A stretch of 64,000 bases of DNA from an uncultured Clostridia bacterium (GTDB lineage: Bacteria > Bacillota > Clostridia > Oscillospirales > Ruminococcaceae): NCBI GenBank assembly GCA_947389015.1, contig CANDVA010000009.1:51820-115819 (forward strand), in the 5' to 3' direction. The position numbers were made by a program, and so were the translations under genes. Under the pieces are notes generated by a model. The model did not search any database. It saw nothing but the letters and a program-made list of their open reading frames with translations, and had not been told where the DNA came from. This document shows positions 29,122 to 38,865 of this stretch, piece after piece (position 1 is the stretch's first letter; each line of letters opens with the position of its first letter).

Positions 29122-30756
29122 TCAGAGCTTGGAGATGTATCTGAACGCCGTGTCGGTGCTCCAGAAGAACATATCGTCGTTGAAGCGTTCTTTCAGACCG
29201 CAGCGCTCTATCATCGACATTACGGGCGGCTGGACGCAGGAGAAGTACACCATGATGCCGCTTGCGATAAGCCGCTCGCAGTACTCATGCAGCGCCTCCA
29301 CGCCCGAGATATCCGCAACGGTGACTCCGCGCATTGAGAATATCACGTTGTAGTTTTCGCCGAGCGCAGATATTTTCTCTTCGAGCTTGGCGCAGGTGCC
29401 GAAGTAGAGAGGGCCCGATATGTACACAACGCAGGTGTATTTCAGCTTGTCGGGATCGATCTCGGGGTCGTCGAGCCTTTGTGGGTCTACCTCGGCGACT
29501 GTGACCTGCATATCCGAGACCTTGACCACAAACATTATTATCGAGAACGCCACACCGATGACTATCGCAATCGTCAGGTCAAATACCACAGTCGCGATCA
29601 TCGTGATGAGAAATTGCAGAATGGCGGTCTTTATCTTCTTGCCGAAGATGGATTTTATCGAAGTCCAATCGTTCATGCGCCACGCGGTAACGATAAGAAC
29701 GCCCGCCAGCGCCGAGAGCGGTATCATCGACATAACACCGCCCAGCGCGAACATCGAGAGCAGCAGTATCGCCGAATGAACGATCGACGTGATACGTGTC
29801 TGTCCGCCCGACTTTATCGCGACGCTTGTGCGCGCTATCGCCGCGGTCGCGGGTACGCCGCCGAAAAACGGAAGTATCATATTGCCGATACCCTGCGCGG
29901 CAAGCTCAACGTTGGCGTTGAGCTTTTCATTCTTCATTCTGCCCGCCGAAGCGCCGCACAGCAGCGACTCTATAAGCCCCAGCGCCGCTATCGATACGGC
30001 GGGAACTATCAACCCCTTTATCGTGTTCCAGTCCGCAAATGCCGAGAGATTTATGCGGGCGTCGAGAAATACCGTTTTGGGTATCTCGCCTACTACGGGA
30101 ACCTCAAACTTGAATATCAAATTCGCCGCCGTTGTGAGGACTATCGCTGCCAGAGAGCTTGGAAAATATTGGTTTATCTTCTTTGGGTACAGAAACATAA
30201 ACAATATCACCGCCGAGCCTATTATCAGCCCCGTGAGATTTATTTGCTGTTCGAGCTTAAAGTAGCTACCCAACTTCTCGAGGGTAGTCGAGCCCTCCGA
30301 GGTCAGTCCCGAGAGGTTATTTATCTGCCCGAGCGCTATCGTTATTGCAATTCCGCTCGTGAATCCCGTGATAACGGGCATTGGCAGATACGACACCAGC
30401 CCGCCGAGCTTGAATATTCCCGCTGCGAGCAGCAGCGCGCCCGCGATAAAGCTCGCGACAAACACGCCCTGAATCCCGTACTGCGCCACAAGCGACGCGA
30501 GGATAGCGGTCATTGCGCCCGTCGGTCCGCTTATCTGATACGAAGCGCCCGCCAGTACGCCTATTATCAGCCCCGCGAACACTGCGGTTATAAGTCCCGA
30601 AGCCGCCGTAGCTCCCGAGCTTACGCCGAACGCAAGCGCAAGCGGCAGAGCCACTGCTGCGACCGTCACGCCCGCCAGCGCGTCCTTGCCGAGTTTTTTG
30701 ACGTTGTAGTCCTTGAACTCGTTTTTGATTATTTTTGCGTATTCCTTAATTAGCAT
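29122..30756 (-). CDS. SulP family anion permease with STAS domain
   Basis: DALAGVTVAAVALPLALAFGVSSGATAASGLITAVFAGLI...; STAS domain YNVIFSMRGVTVADISGVEALHEYCERL. Confidence 0.95.
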   Translation of the reverse strand: MLIKEYAKIIKNEFKDYNVKKLGKDALAGVTVAAVALPLALAFGVSSGATAASGLITAVFAGLIIGVLAGASYQISGPTGAMTAILASLVAQYGIQGVFVASFIAGALLLAAGIFKLGGLVSYLPMPVITGFTSGIAITIALGQINNLSGLTSEGSTTLEKLGSYFKLEQQINLTGLIIGSAVILFMFLYPKKINQYFPSSLAAIVLTTAANLIFKFEVPVVGEIPKTVFLDARINLSAFADWNTIKGLIVPAVSIAALGLIESLLCGASAGRMKNEKLNANVELAAQGIGNMILPFFGGVPATAAIARTSVAIKSGGQTRITSIVHSAILLLSMFALGGVMSMIPLSALAGVLIVTAWRMNDWTSIKSIFGKKIKTAILQFLITMIATVVFDLTIAIVIGVAFSIIMFVVKVSDMQVTVAEVDPQRLDDPEIDPDKLKYTCVVYISGPLYFGTCAKLEEKISALGENYNVIFSMRGVTVADISGVEALHEYCERLIASGIMVYFSCVQPPVMSMIERCGLKERFNDDMFFWSTDTAFRYISKL

Positions 30757-30826
30757 ATCAAAGTTCTTCTTCCGTATTATTTATTGCAGGCGGGCGTTTC
30801 CTATCCGTCTGCACACCACAACTTCT

Positions 30827-30855
30827 ATTTTACGCCTTATTTCGCGCAAAGTCAA
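30827..30855 (-). promoter_or_regulatory. SulP gene promoter (TTGACT-N17-TAAAAT)
   Basis: Reverse strand TTGACT ttgcgcgaaataaggcg TAAAAT. Confidence 0.65.
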
Positions 30856-30922
30856 GTAGAATAACTTTTTACTTTGACAGCGGTTTTTGGTGGAATTAAC
30901 CAATTTAAAACGGCTTTATCCA

Positions 30923-30951
30923 TTGACAATTTTTGGCATAGGTGATATAAT
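30923..30951 (+). promoter_or_regulatory. Promoter of aldo/keto reductase (TTGACA-N17-TATAAT)
   Basis: TTGACA atttttggcataggtga TATAAT. Confidence 0.75.
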
Positions 30952-30988
30952 TAAATAAACGAGAAAATATCCGAAAGGAGTATAAAAT

Positions 30989-32020
30989 ATGAAAACGATA
31001 ACATTGGGAAGCACGGGGATAACCACGCCGCAGAACGCTTTCGGCGCGCTCCCCGTTCAAAGAGCGGATATGCAGACGGCGGTGAAGCTGCTTCGAAAAG
31101 CATACGAGGGCGGCATTACGTTCTTTGACACCGCAAGAGCCTACTCCGACAGTGAGGAGAAGATAGGCGAGGCGCTGTCCGATGTTCGTGAAAACATTTT
31201 CATTGCCACAAAGACCATGGCGCAGGACACCGAGCAGATGAAGTCGCAGCTCGAAACGTCGCTGAAAACGCTAAAGACCGACTATATTGATATCTATCAG
31301 TTTCACTGCGCGGGGAAATGCTTCAAGCCCGATGACGGCACGGGAATGTACGAGCTTATGGAGGACTTTAAGCGGCAGGGAATGATCCGCCATATCGGTA
31401 TCACTGCGCACAAGATAGGAATTGCCGAGGAGAGTATCGGATCGGGATTATATGAAACGTTACAGTTCCCGTTCAGCTATCTGTCGTCGGAGCGTGAGCT
31501 TGCGCTTGCCGACAAGTGCCGCGAAAAAAATATGGGCTTTATCGCAATGAAAGCTCTCGCTGGCGGTATGATAACGAATTCGAGGGTTGCCTGCGCGTTT
31601 ATTTCTCAATATGACAACGTTCTGCCGATTTGGGGTATTCAGCGCGAAAATGAGCTTGATGAATGGCTCGCGTTTATGAACGACACTCCCGAGATGACCG
31701 ACGATATCCGCGTGGAGATCGTGCAAGATATACAGCAGCTTGGCGGCAACTTCTGCCGCGGCTGCGGCTACTGTATGCCGTGCCCTATGGGGATACAGAT
31801 AAACAACTGCGCGAGAATGTCGCTTATGCTTCGCCGCGCTCCCTCCGACAACTGGCTCTCCGAGGAATGGCGTAGCAATATGAAGCAGATAGAGAATTGT
31901 ATAAACTGCGGTCAATGCAAGTCAAAATGCCCTTACGAGCTGGACACTCCCGCGCTGCTCAAGGAGAATTACGAGGATTACGTCAGAGTTCTTGCGGGCG
32001 AGGTCGACGTCAGGACATAA
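30989..32020 (+). CDS. Aldo/keto reductase with C-terminal 4Fe-4S ferredoxin-type motif
   Basis: TLGSTGITTPQNAFGALPVQR..., FFDTARAYSDSEEKIGEAL; CRGCGYCMPCPMGIQI and CINCGQCKSKCPYELDTP. Confidence 0.95.
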   Translation: MKTITLGSTGITTPQNAFGALPVQRADMQTAVKLLRKAYEGGITFFDTARAYSDSEEKIGEALSDVRENIFIATKTMAQDTEQMKSQLETSLKTLKTDYIDIYQFHCAGKCFKPDDGTGMYELMEDFKRQGMIRHIGITAHKIGIAEESIGSGLYETLQFPFSYLSSERELALADKCREKNMGFIAMKALAGGMITNSRVACAFISQYDNVLPIWGIQRENELDEWLAFMNDTPEMTDDIRVEIVQDIQQLGGNFCRGCGYCMPCPMGIQINNCARMSLMLRRAPSDNWLSEEWRSNMKQIENCINCGQCKSKCPYELDTPALLKENYEDYVRVLAGEVDVRT

Positions 32021-32131
32021 CGAATAAAGTCAAAGTCCGAGGTGCATATCTCGGACTTTATATAAATATCGAAAAATTAACGCTTGCCGCCATTATTTAC
32101 CATAAATCTTTCTACTTTGTTATTTTTGTAC

Positions 32132-32160
32132 TTGAATTTTTCATTAAAAAAGTATATAAT
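32132..32160 (+). promoter_or_regulatory. nadE promoter (TTGAAT-N17-TATAAT)
   Basis: TTGAAT ttttcattaaaaaagta TATAAT. Confidence 0.6.
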
Positions 32161-32192
32161 AATAATGTACTGTTGTGTATAGGAGAAAAAAT

Positions 32193-34103
32193 ATGCTTGA
32201 TGGATTTATAAAAGTCGCGGCGGCGACACCCGAAATTCGCGTCGCCGATTGCGAATACAACGCGGATAAGATAATCGCTTTGATCGCAGAAGCGAAAATG
32301 CAGTCGGTGAAGCTGCTTGTGTTACCGGAGTTGTGCGTTACGGGATACTGCTGCCACGATCTGTTTTATCAGCCTGCTCTGCTTAACGGCGCGCTGGAGC
32401 AGCTTTCGCGTATTGTCAAGTCGACCGAGGGTATGGATATGCTCATAGCGGTCGGCTGTCCTCTTGTTTTTGATGGCGAATTGTATAATTGCGCGGTAAT
32501 TATACAGAACGGCAATGTATTGGGGGTAATTCCCAAAAAATACCTCCCGAATTATAATGAATTCTACGAGGCAAGACAGTTCACGGGCGCTGTCGACGGT
32601 GAATTCAATATGCGGCTTTTCAGTAAAAATGTGCCGTTCGGGTTGAATTTGTTGTTCGAGTGCAGCGAGCTCCCCGAGCTGACCTTTGCCGCTGAGATCT
32701 GCGAGGATCTGTGGTCGCCCGCTCCTCCGTCAATCGGGCTGGCACTGGGCGGCGCGACGGTGATCGCGAACCTTTCCGCAAGCAACGAGACTATCGGCAA
32801 GGAGGCTTACCGCAACGCGCTGATCACGGGACAGTCCGCGCGGCTGATCTGCGGATACATTTTTGCGAGCGCGGGCGAGGGAGAGTCCACACAGGATCTG
32901 GTTTTCGGCGGACACCGTATGATTGCCGAAAACGGCACGGCGCTTGCAGACAGCGGTCTGTACACTACGGGTCTGACGATAAGCGAGATCGACGTTCAGC
33001 GGCTCACCACGGAACGCCGTCGCAATACCAGCTTTAAATGCAGCGAGGAGCCTAAAACGCGCAGAATTTCCTTTTCGATGAAACCCGAGCGCACCGTGCT
33101 CACGCGGAACGTCGAGGCTATGCCGTTCGTACCGCAGTCCTCGTCGGAAAAGGACAAGCGCTGCTCGGATATCCTGAAAATGCAGGCACATGGGCTTGCC
33201 GCACGAATTCGCCACACGCACTGCAAAACGCTCGTTATCGGAATTTCGGGCGGCTTGGATTCCTGTCTGGCGCTGCTCGTCAGCATCGAGGCAATGAAGC
33301 TGCTGGAGCGCCCCGCAAGCGACATTATCGCGGTCACGATGCCCTGTTTCGGAACTACAAAGCGAACCAAGTCCAACGCCGAGACGCTTTGCCAAATTCT
33401 GGGGACGACGCTCCGTGTTATCGACATTTCGGACAGCGTTCGTCAACATTTTAAGGATATCGCGCACGACGAAAACGATCATAACGTAACGTATGAAAAC
33501 GGTCAGGCACGTGAGCGCACTCAAGTGCTTATGGATATCGCGAACGAGGAAAACGGCTTGGTAATTGGCACGGGTGATCTTTCGGAGCTTGCTCTCGGCT
33601 GGGCGACCTACAACGGAGACCATATGAGTATGTACGGCGTGAACGCGTCCGTACCGAAAACGTTGGTGCGCCATATCGTGTACTATTACGCTCGGACGGT
33701 CTCCGCCCCCGCTCTGCGTGACGTCCTGACTGATATATTCAACACTCCCGTCAGCCCCGAGCTTCTCCCCGCAAAGGACGGCGAGATCTCGCAGATAACG
33801 GAGGATCTGGTCGGACCATACGAGCTGCACGACTTTTTCCTGTATAACGGAATACGCTGGGGCTTCCCTCCGAAAAAGGTATACCGTCTCGCGCAGTACG
33901 CTCTCGGACAGAATTATGATGCGGGAACGATATTGAAATGGCTGAAAACGTTTTACCGCCGCTTTTTCGCGCAGCAGTTCAAGCGGAGCTGCCTGCCCGA
34001 CGGCGTAAAGGTGGGCTCGGTATCGCTGTCGCCGCGCGGTGACTGGAGAATGCCGAGCGATGCGTCGTCGGCCATCTGGCTGAAACAAATTGACGAGTTA
34101 TAA
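32193..34103 (+). CDS. nadE: Glutamine-dependent NAD+ synthetase
   Basis: N-term nitrilase domain (LLVLPELCVTGYCCHDLF, AEICEDLW), C-term synthetase (LVIGISGGLDSCLALLV, GTGDLSELALGWATYNGDHMSMYGVNASVPKTLV). ATG 32193 with SD aggag. Confidence 0.96.
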   Translation: MLDGFIKVAAATPEIRVADCEYNADKIIALIAEAKMQSVKLLVLPELCVTGYCCHDLFYQPALLNGALEQLSRIVKSTEGMDMLIAVGCPLVFDGELYNCAVIIQNGNVLGVIPKKYLPNYNEFYEARQFTGAVDGEFNMRLFSKNVPFGLNLLFECSELPELTFAAEICEDLWSPAPPSIGLALGGATVIANLSASNETIGKEAYRNALITGQSARLICGYIFASAGEGESTQDLVFGGHRMIAENGTALADSGLYTTGLTISEIDVQRLTTERRRNTSFKCSEEPKTRRISFSMKPERTVLTRNVEAMPFVPQSSSEKDKRCSDILKMQAHGLAARIRHTHCKTLVIGISGGLDSCLALLVSIEAMKLLERPASDIIAVTMPCFGTTKRTKSNAETLCQILGTTLRVIDISDSVRQHFKDIAHDENDHNVTYENGQARERTQVLMDIANEENGLVIGTGDLSELALGWATYNGDHMSMYGVNASVPKTLVRHIVYYYARTVSAPALRDVLTDIFNTPVSPELLPAKDGEISQITEDLVGPYELHDFFLYNGIRWGFPPKKVYRLAQYALGQNYDAGTILKWLKTFYRRFFAQQFKRSCLPDGVKVGSVSLSPRGDWRMPSDASSAIWLKQIDEL

Positions 34104-34127
34104 GGGCACCCAAAAATCCAACAGGAG

Positions 34128-34841
34128 ATGACCCGAATGAAATACAGGATCAAGAAAAAGTTGATACACTTCTATACAAGCGGCAACGTCGCCGAGGACT
34201 TTGTCGCGTCGCGCCGCAAAAAGGTCTCAGTAATGCGTAAAATTATCCGCGCCTGCTTTTATCTGCACTGCGCGGCGGCACTGCTGTGCATCGGGCTGTC
34301 TATCCTGCTTGGTTCGGGACTTGATGTCGTTCTGATAACGCTATTTACGGTAGGCGCGGCATGGTTGGCGTTGTTTGCGGTAGGAGATACCCGCACAATA
34401 AAAGCGGTGTTGATAGCCGCTGATATTGCGATCGCCGCGGCGGGCTTTGCGGCAGGCGCGTTCGTTGAGCATAAGGCAGCATTTATCAGCAGCGGCGCAA
34501 TAATACTGTTAGCGGGAATTGCCGCCGCGATATCGTATTTTACATCTGTCTGCAAGGACTATCTGGAGGGATTTTCGCCGCGGCTGATAAGACGCGACGA
34601 TTACACGCTGCTGCACAGCTTCACTCCCGAAAAAGGCGAGCAGATAATACCCTCCCGCGACGAAGAGCTTCCGCCGCTGCCGCCGCTTACAAGTGAAATG
34701 CGCGAGCTTGCCAAGCAGTTAAAAGACATACTCTGTACGGTTCCCGAAAAGGAACCCGAGGATAAGATAATCGAGGAAATAGAGCAGTCGGTTCACGAGC
34801 GCGAAAACGAGAAAAAAGAGACAATCAAAACCGCCGATTAA
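34128..34841 (+). CDS. Hypothetical membrane protein with acidic C-terminal tail
   Basis: Several hydrophobic segments (AALLCIGLSILLGSGLDVVLITLFTVGAAWLALFAVG; AVLIAADIAIAAAGFAAGAFV), charged tail. Confidence 0.75.
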   Translation: MTRMKYRIKKKLIHFYTSGNVAEDFVASRRKKVSVMRKIIRACFYLHCAAALLCIGLSILLGSGLDVVLITLFTVGAAWLALFAVGDTRTIKAVLIAADIAIAAAGFAAGAFVEHKAAFISSGAIILLAGIAAAISYFTSVCKDYLEGFSPRLIRRDDYTLLHSFTPEKGEQIIPSRDEELPPLPPLTSEMRELAKQLKDILCTVPEKEPEDKIIEEIEQSVHERENEKKETIKTAD

Positions 34842-35043
34842 TTTACTGTTTTTGGTCAATTCTCGGTGCTTTTTCAAATGGAAAAAGTCATTGAAAAAGG
34901 TTCGTAAGAATACACTCAATTCCTATTACCGAGCTGTTTATGGTTAAAATTCGGGACATTTTTTCCGACACGTTTTCGGCACTTTTTCGTTCTGTTTTTC
35001 TGAAGAAATACTCGCTGAAAAATACCTCGAAACGGAGGCGGAA

Positions 35044-35592
35044 ATGAGCACAAAAAAACTTGCGCTGACAGCGCTTTTTATATGCTTTGCCGGAGCACTT
35101 TCCGCACTTGAATTCATGCTGCCCATTGTTCCGATCGAGGGAGTACGCGTGGGGTTAGGCAACATTGTGACCCTTTTTATTTTGTACATAGGCGGGAAAT
35201 GGCATGGAGCGGATGCGCTCACGGTAGCGGTGCTGAGGTGCTTTCTCGCAGCACTGATCACGGGTTCGCTGACAAACGCTATGTACGGACTTTCGGGAGG
35301 TATCCTTGCGTGCGGAGCAATGCTGACGGCGCAGCGGATATTTCCGAAAACGGAGGGAGAAATGCGCTATGATACGCGTTTTCTGCCGTTTACGGGCGTG
35401 TGCGGCGCGGTATTCCACATTGCGGGGCAAATGCTCACCGCAGTGCTGCTCTATGGTACAAAATCTGTCCTTGCGTACACGCCGATACTGCTGACGAGCG
35501 CGGTGATCGGCGGAACGTTTACGGGACTGTGTACTATGCTGCTGCTGAAAAAGCTCCCGCAAAAGCTGTTAGACGGAATACGAAAGCAGTAA
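35044..35592 (+). CDS. Gx transporter family membrane protein
   Basis: TALFICFAGALSALEFMLPIVPIEGVRVGLGNIVTLFILYIGGKWHGADALTVAVLRCFLAALITGSLTNAMYGLSGGILA. Confidence 0.85.
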   Translation: MSTKKLALTALFICFAGALSALEFMLPIVPIEGVRVGLGNIVTLFILYIGGKWHGADALTVAVLRCFLAALITGSLTNAMYGLSGGILACGAMLTAQRIFPKTEGEMRYDTRFLPFTGVCGAVFHIAGQMLTAVLLYGTKSVLAYTPILLTSAVIGGTFTGLCTMLLLKKLPQKLLDGIRKQ

Positions 35593-35632
35593 TAAATTGG
35601 TAATACTGCATAAAAACACGGAGGAAACCGAC

Positions 35633-38143
35633 ATGAAATTATTGCTTATTGACGGCAACAGCATAATGAACCGCGCCTACTACGGCATACGTATGCTCAC
35701 GAATAAGAAAGGAGTGCCGACAAACGCACTGACGGGCTTTCTGAACATATATTCAAAGCTGATGAAGGAGGAAAAGCCCGACAGGATCGCAGCGGCATTC
35801 GACCTTAAAGCGCCGACGTTCCGTCACAAAATATACGCCGACTACAAGGGAACGCGTCACGCTATGCCCGACGAGCTCGCCGCGCAAATGCCGCTGATAA
35901 AGGATATTCTGCACAGTCTCGGAATCCACGTGCTGGAGGTCGAGGGTTACGAGGCGGACGATATTATAGGCACACTGTCGCGCGCGGCTGCCGAGCAGGG
36001 GATGGACTGCGTGATAAGCACAGGCGACCGCGACAGCTTTCAGCTGGTCAACGAGCACGTAACGGTGCGGCTTGCGGCTAATAAAGAGGATATTTATTAC
36101 ACGCCCGAGAAAATAAACGAGGTATACGGGGTAACGCCGCGCGAAATGATTGAGGTCAAGGCGCTTATGGGCGACAGCTCCGACAATATCCCCGGCGTTA
36201 AGGGTATCGGCGAAAAAACCGCTCTTTCTTTGATACAGAAGTACCACTCAGTGCAATATATTTTTGATAATCTTGCGGATATCGACGTTGCAAAGGGTGC
36301 CCGCGCAAAGCTTGAAAGCGGTCGGGAAAGCGCCGAGCTTTCCCGTCGACTTGGCGAGATATGTTTAACGGCACCCGTTTCCGAGAATATGGAGGATTAC
36401 GTTTTCGGGGAGGGTGACAAGTCTGCTGCGGTCGGGATCTTGCAGGAACTCGATATGAATACTGCAATAAAGAAGCTCAACTTAGGAGGTATGTCTGCCA
36501 AGGAGGTAACGCTGGCCGTTCCCGAGAAAACCGATGAAAAGCGCAACATTAAGCCGAATATTACGCCAGACACTATTGAATATGACGAAAACGCGCTTAC
36601 GGTCTTGCTTATCGGCGGCGAGATCGCGATATTCCAAGGCACGGAGAGGCTTGACAGTGACACGAAAACGATTCTCGAAAGCGACTGTCCCAAGCATACA
36701 GACAACGCCAAAGCGATATTTGCGAAGTGCATTGATATGGGAATAGATCTGAAAAATGTCGTATTCGACACTACGTTAGCGGCATATCTGCTTAATGTAA
36801 ACGCTGCGGATTACGACATAGAAAGGCTTTGCGGCGAGTACAAAACAGAGTTTGTACAAAACGCTCCGCAAAAGACTGCCGATCTGCTTAACCGTGCGCT
36901 TTTCAAGGAGATATGCGCACAGGGTATGCTTAAGGTTTTGCGGGATATCGAGATACCGCTTGCAGAGGTTCTCTCGTCAATGGAGCACGAGGGCATAGCG
37001 CTTGATGTTGATGCTTTGCACAAATTCGGTGAAGAAATTCAGCCGAAAATTATTGAGATCGAACAAATCATTCACGATCTCGCGGGGCATAAATTTAATG
37101 TCGGAAGTCCAAAACAGCTCTCCGTTGTACTATTTGAGGAGCTTCAACTTCCCGCGGGCAAGAAACGCAAAACTGGATATTCAACAGACAGTGAAACGTT
37201 AGAGGCACTGATTGATAAAGACCCGATCATTAAGCCAATACTCGAATACCGTAAGCTGACTAAATTGTACAACACCTACGTCAAAGGGCTTGAGAACGCA
37301 GTCTCCGAAAATGGTCGAATGTACACGACTTTTAAGCAGACCGAGACCAGAACGGGCAGGATCAGCTCAGCGGAACCGAATATCCAGAATATACCCGTCC
37401 GCACCGAGATCGGGAGGAACTTCCGCAAATTCTTTACCGCCGCTGATGGTAAAGTGCTCTGCGACGCGGATTACAGCCAGATCGAGCTGCGCGTTCTCGC
37501 GGCGCTCGCGGGCGATAAGGTCATGATCGAAACATTCAAGGAGGGTCGCGATATTCACGCGGAAACTGCTGCGAGCGTGTTCCGCCGCGCTCCCGAGGAT
37601 GTTGACGCCGATCTTCGCCGCAAGGCTAAAGCAGTCAATTTTGGCATTGTATACGGTATCGGAGCGTTTTCACTCGCAAAGGACGTCGGCTCAACGCTTA
37701 GCGAAGCAAAACAATATATTGATGACTACCTTGCTCATTTCTCGGGTGTACAACAATATATGGACTCCAACACCAAATCGGCGGAAGCGGACGGTTACGC
37801 GGTAACGATGTTCGGACGGCGGCGTTTTATCCCCGAGATATTGTCAGCAAACAAGACCGTAAAGGCGCTTGGAAAGCGTATTGCGATGAACACACCTATA
37901 CAGGGAACCGCCGCCGATATCATCAAGATCGCGATGATCAGGGTGTACAACCGCCTTAAACGTGAGCTGCCCGAGGCAAAGCTTATTCTTCAGGTACATG
38001 ACGAGCTTATCGTTGAAGCGCCCGAAGCGGTATCACAAAAGGCTTTGACAATATTGCGCGAGGAAATGCAGAGCGCCGTGCAGCTTGTCGTACCGCTGCC
38101 TGTCGACGCTAAAATCGGTAAGACATGGTATGATGTTCACTGA
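35633..38143 (+). CDS. polA: DNA polymerase I
   Basis: 5'-3' exo (LLLIDGNSIMNRAYYGI...YEADDIIGTL...GVKGIGEKTALSLI), polymerase motifs DYSQIELRVLAALAGD, RRKAKAVNFGIVYGIGAFSLA, LILQVHDELIVEAP. ATG 35633 with SD ggagg. Confidence 0.97.
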   Translation: MKLLLIDGNSIMNRAYYGIRMLTNKKGVPTNALTGFLNIYSKLMKEEKPDRIAAAFDLKAPTFRHKIYADYKGTRHAMPDELAAQMPLIKDILHSLGIHVLEVEGYEADDIIGTLSRAAAEQGMDCVISTGDRDSFQLVNEHVTVRLAANKEDIYYTPEKINEVYGVTPREMIEVKALMGDSSDNIPGVKGIGEKTALSLIQKYHSVQYIFDNLADIDVAKGARAKLESGRESAELSRRLGEICLTAPVSENMEDYVFGEGDKSAAVGILQELDMNTAIKKLNLGGMSAKEVTLAVPEKTDEKRNIKPNITPDTIEYDENALTVLLIGGEIAIFQGTERLDSDTKTILESDCPKHTDNAKAIFAKCIDMGIDLKNVVFDTTLAAYLLNVNAADYDIERLCGEYKTEFVQNAPQKTADLLNRALFKEICAQGMLKVLRDIEIPLAEVLSSMEHEGIALDVDALHKFGEEIQPKIIEIEQIIHDLAGHKFNVGSPKQLSVVLFEELQLPAGKKRKTGYSTDSETLEALIDKDPIIKPILEYRKLTKLYNTYVKGLENAVSENGRMYTTFKQTETRTGRISSAEPNIQNIPVRTEIGRNFRKFFTAADGKVLCDADYSQIELRVLAALAGDKVMIETFKEGRDIHAETAASVFRRAPEDVDADLRRKAKAVNFGIVYGIGAFSLAKDVGSTLSEAKQYIDDYLAHFSGVQQYMDSNTKSAEADGYAVTMFGRRRFIPEILSANKTVKALGKRIAMNTPIQGTAADIIKIAMIRVYNRLKRELPEAKLILQVHDELIVEAPEAVSQKALTILREEMQSAVQLVVPLPVDAKIGKTWYDVH

Positions 38144-38184
38144 TTTATGATACGCACTGAAAATTTACCGGAGGTTATTACTAA

Positions 38185-38865
38185 TTGTATAAATACGAGA
38201 CCCATTTACACACCGCCGAGGGCAGCGCATGCGCGGTGACCTCCGCGGTTGACATGGTAAAAGCGCATAAGGACGCGGGTTATGACGGCATTTTTATCAC
38301 CGATCATTTTTTTAACGGCAACTCGGCAGTTCCTTGCGAGCTGCCATGGGCTGAAAGGATAGATCTGTACTGCATGGGCTATGAAAAGGCTCTGGAAGCG
38401 GGCTCAAAGGTAGGCATGGCGGTTTTTTTCGGGGTGGAATTTACTGTTCAGGGCGCCGACTTTCTGCTTTACGGCATTGACAAAAATTGGTTGTTTGAGC
38501 ACGAATTTTATCTCACAGTTGGCGATGAACGCGCATTATTTCGTCTTGTGCATGATGACGGCGGTTTTATCGTACACGCTCACCCATTCCGTGATTATCC
38601 GTATATTCCGCACATCAGCCTGTATCCGCACGATGTTGACGCTGTTGAATGGATCAACGCCAGTCACGGCAGGAACAGTGTCTTTAACGATCACGCAAAG
38701 CAATACGCCGAGATGTTCGGTTTGACGGTAACAGGCGGTTCGGACACGCATTCGGCAGATCGAATGTATGGGGGAGGTATTCTTGTTCCCGAAAAGATCA
38801 ACTGTCCCGAGGACTATTTAAGGCAGCTTAAAAACGGCTCTGTTGTGCCAATCGAGCCAAATTGA
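38185..38865 (+). CDS. PHP-domain metal-dependent phosphoesterase-like protein
   Basis: YKYETHLHTAEGSACAVTSAVDMVKAHKDAGYDGIFITDHFF...HAHPFRDYPYIPHISLYPHDVDAVEWINASHGRN...GGSDTHSADRMYGGGI; TTG start with SD cggagg. Confidence 0.88.
   Translation: MYKYETHLHTAEGSACAVTSAVDMVKAHKDAGYDGIFITDHFFNGNSAVPCELPWAERIDLYCMGYEKALEAGSKVGMAVFFGVEFTVQGADFLLYGIDKNWLFEHEFYLTVGDERALFRLVHDDGGFIVHAHPFRDYPYIPHISLYPHDVDAVEWINASHGRNSVFNDHAKQYAEMFGLTVTGGSDTHSADRMYGGGILVPEKINCPEDYLRQLKNGSVVPIEPN

Noticed and set aside
29479-30753. 424-aa + strand ORF
   Set aside because: Antisense to the SulP permease; R/Y/H-rich composition typical of shadow ORFs.
32730-34088. 452-aa - strand ORF
   Set aside because: Antisense to nadE, no recognisable domain; nadE has catalytic motifs on the + strand.
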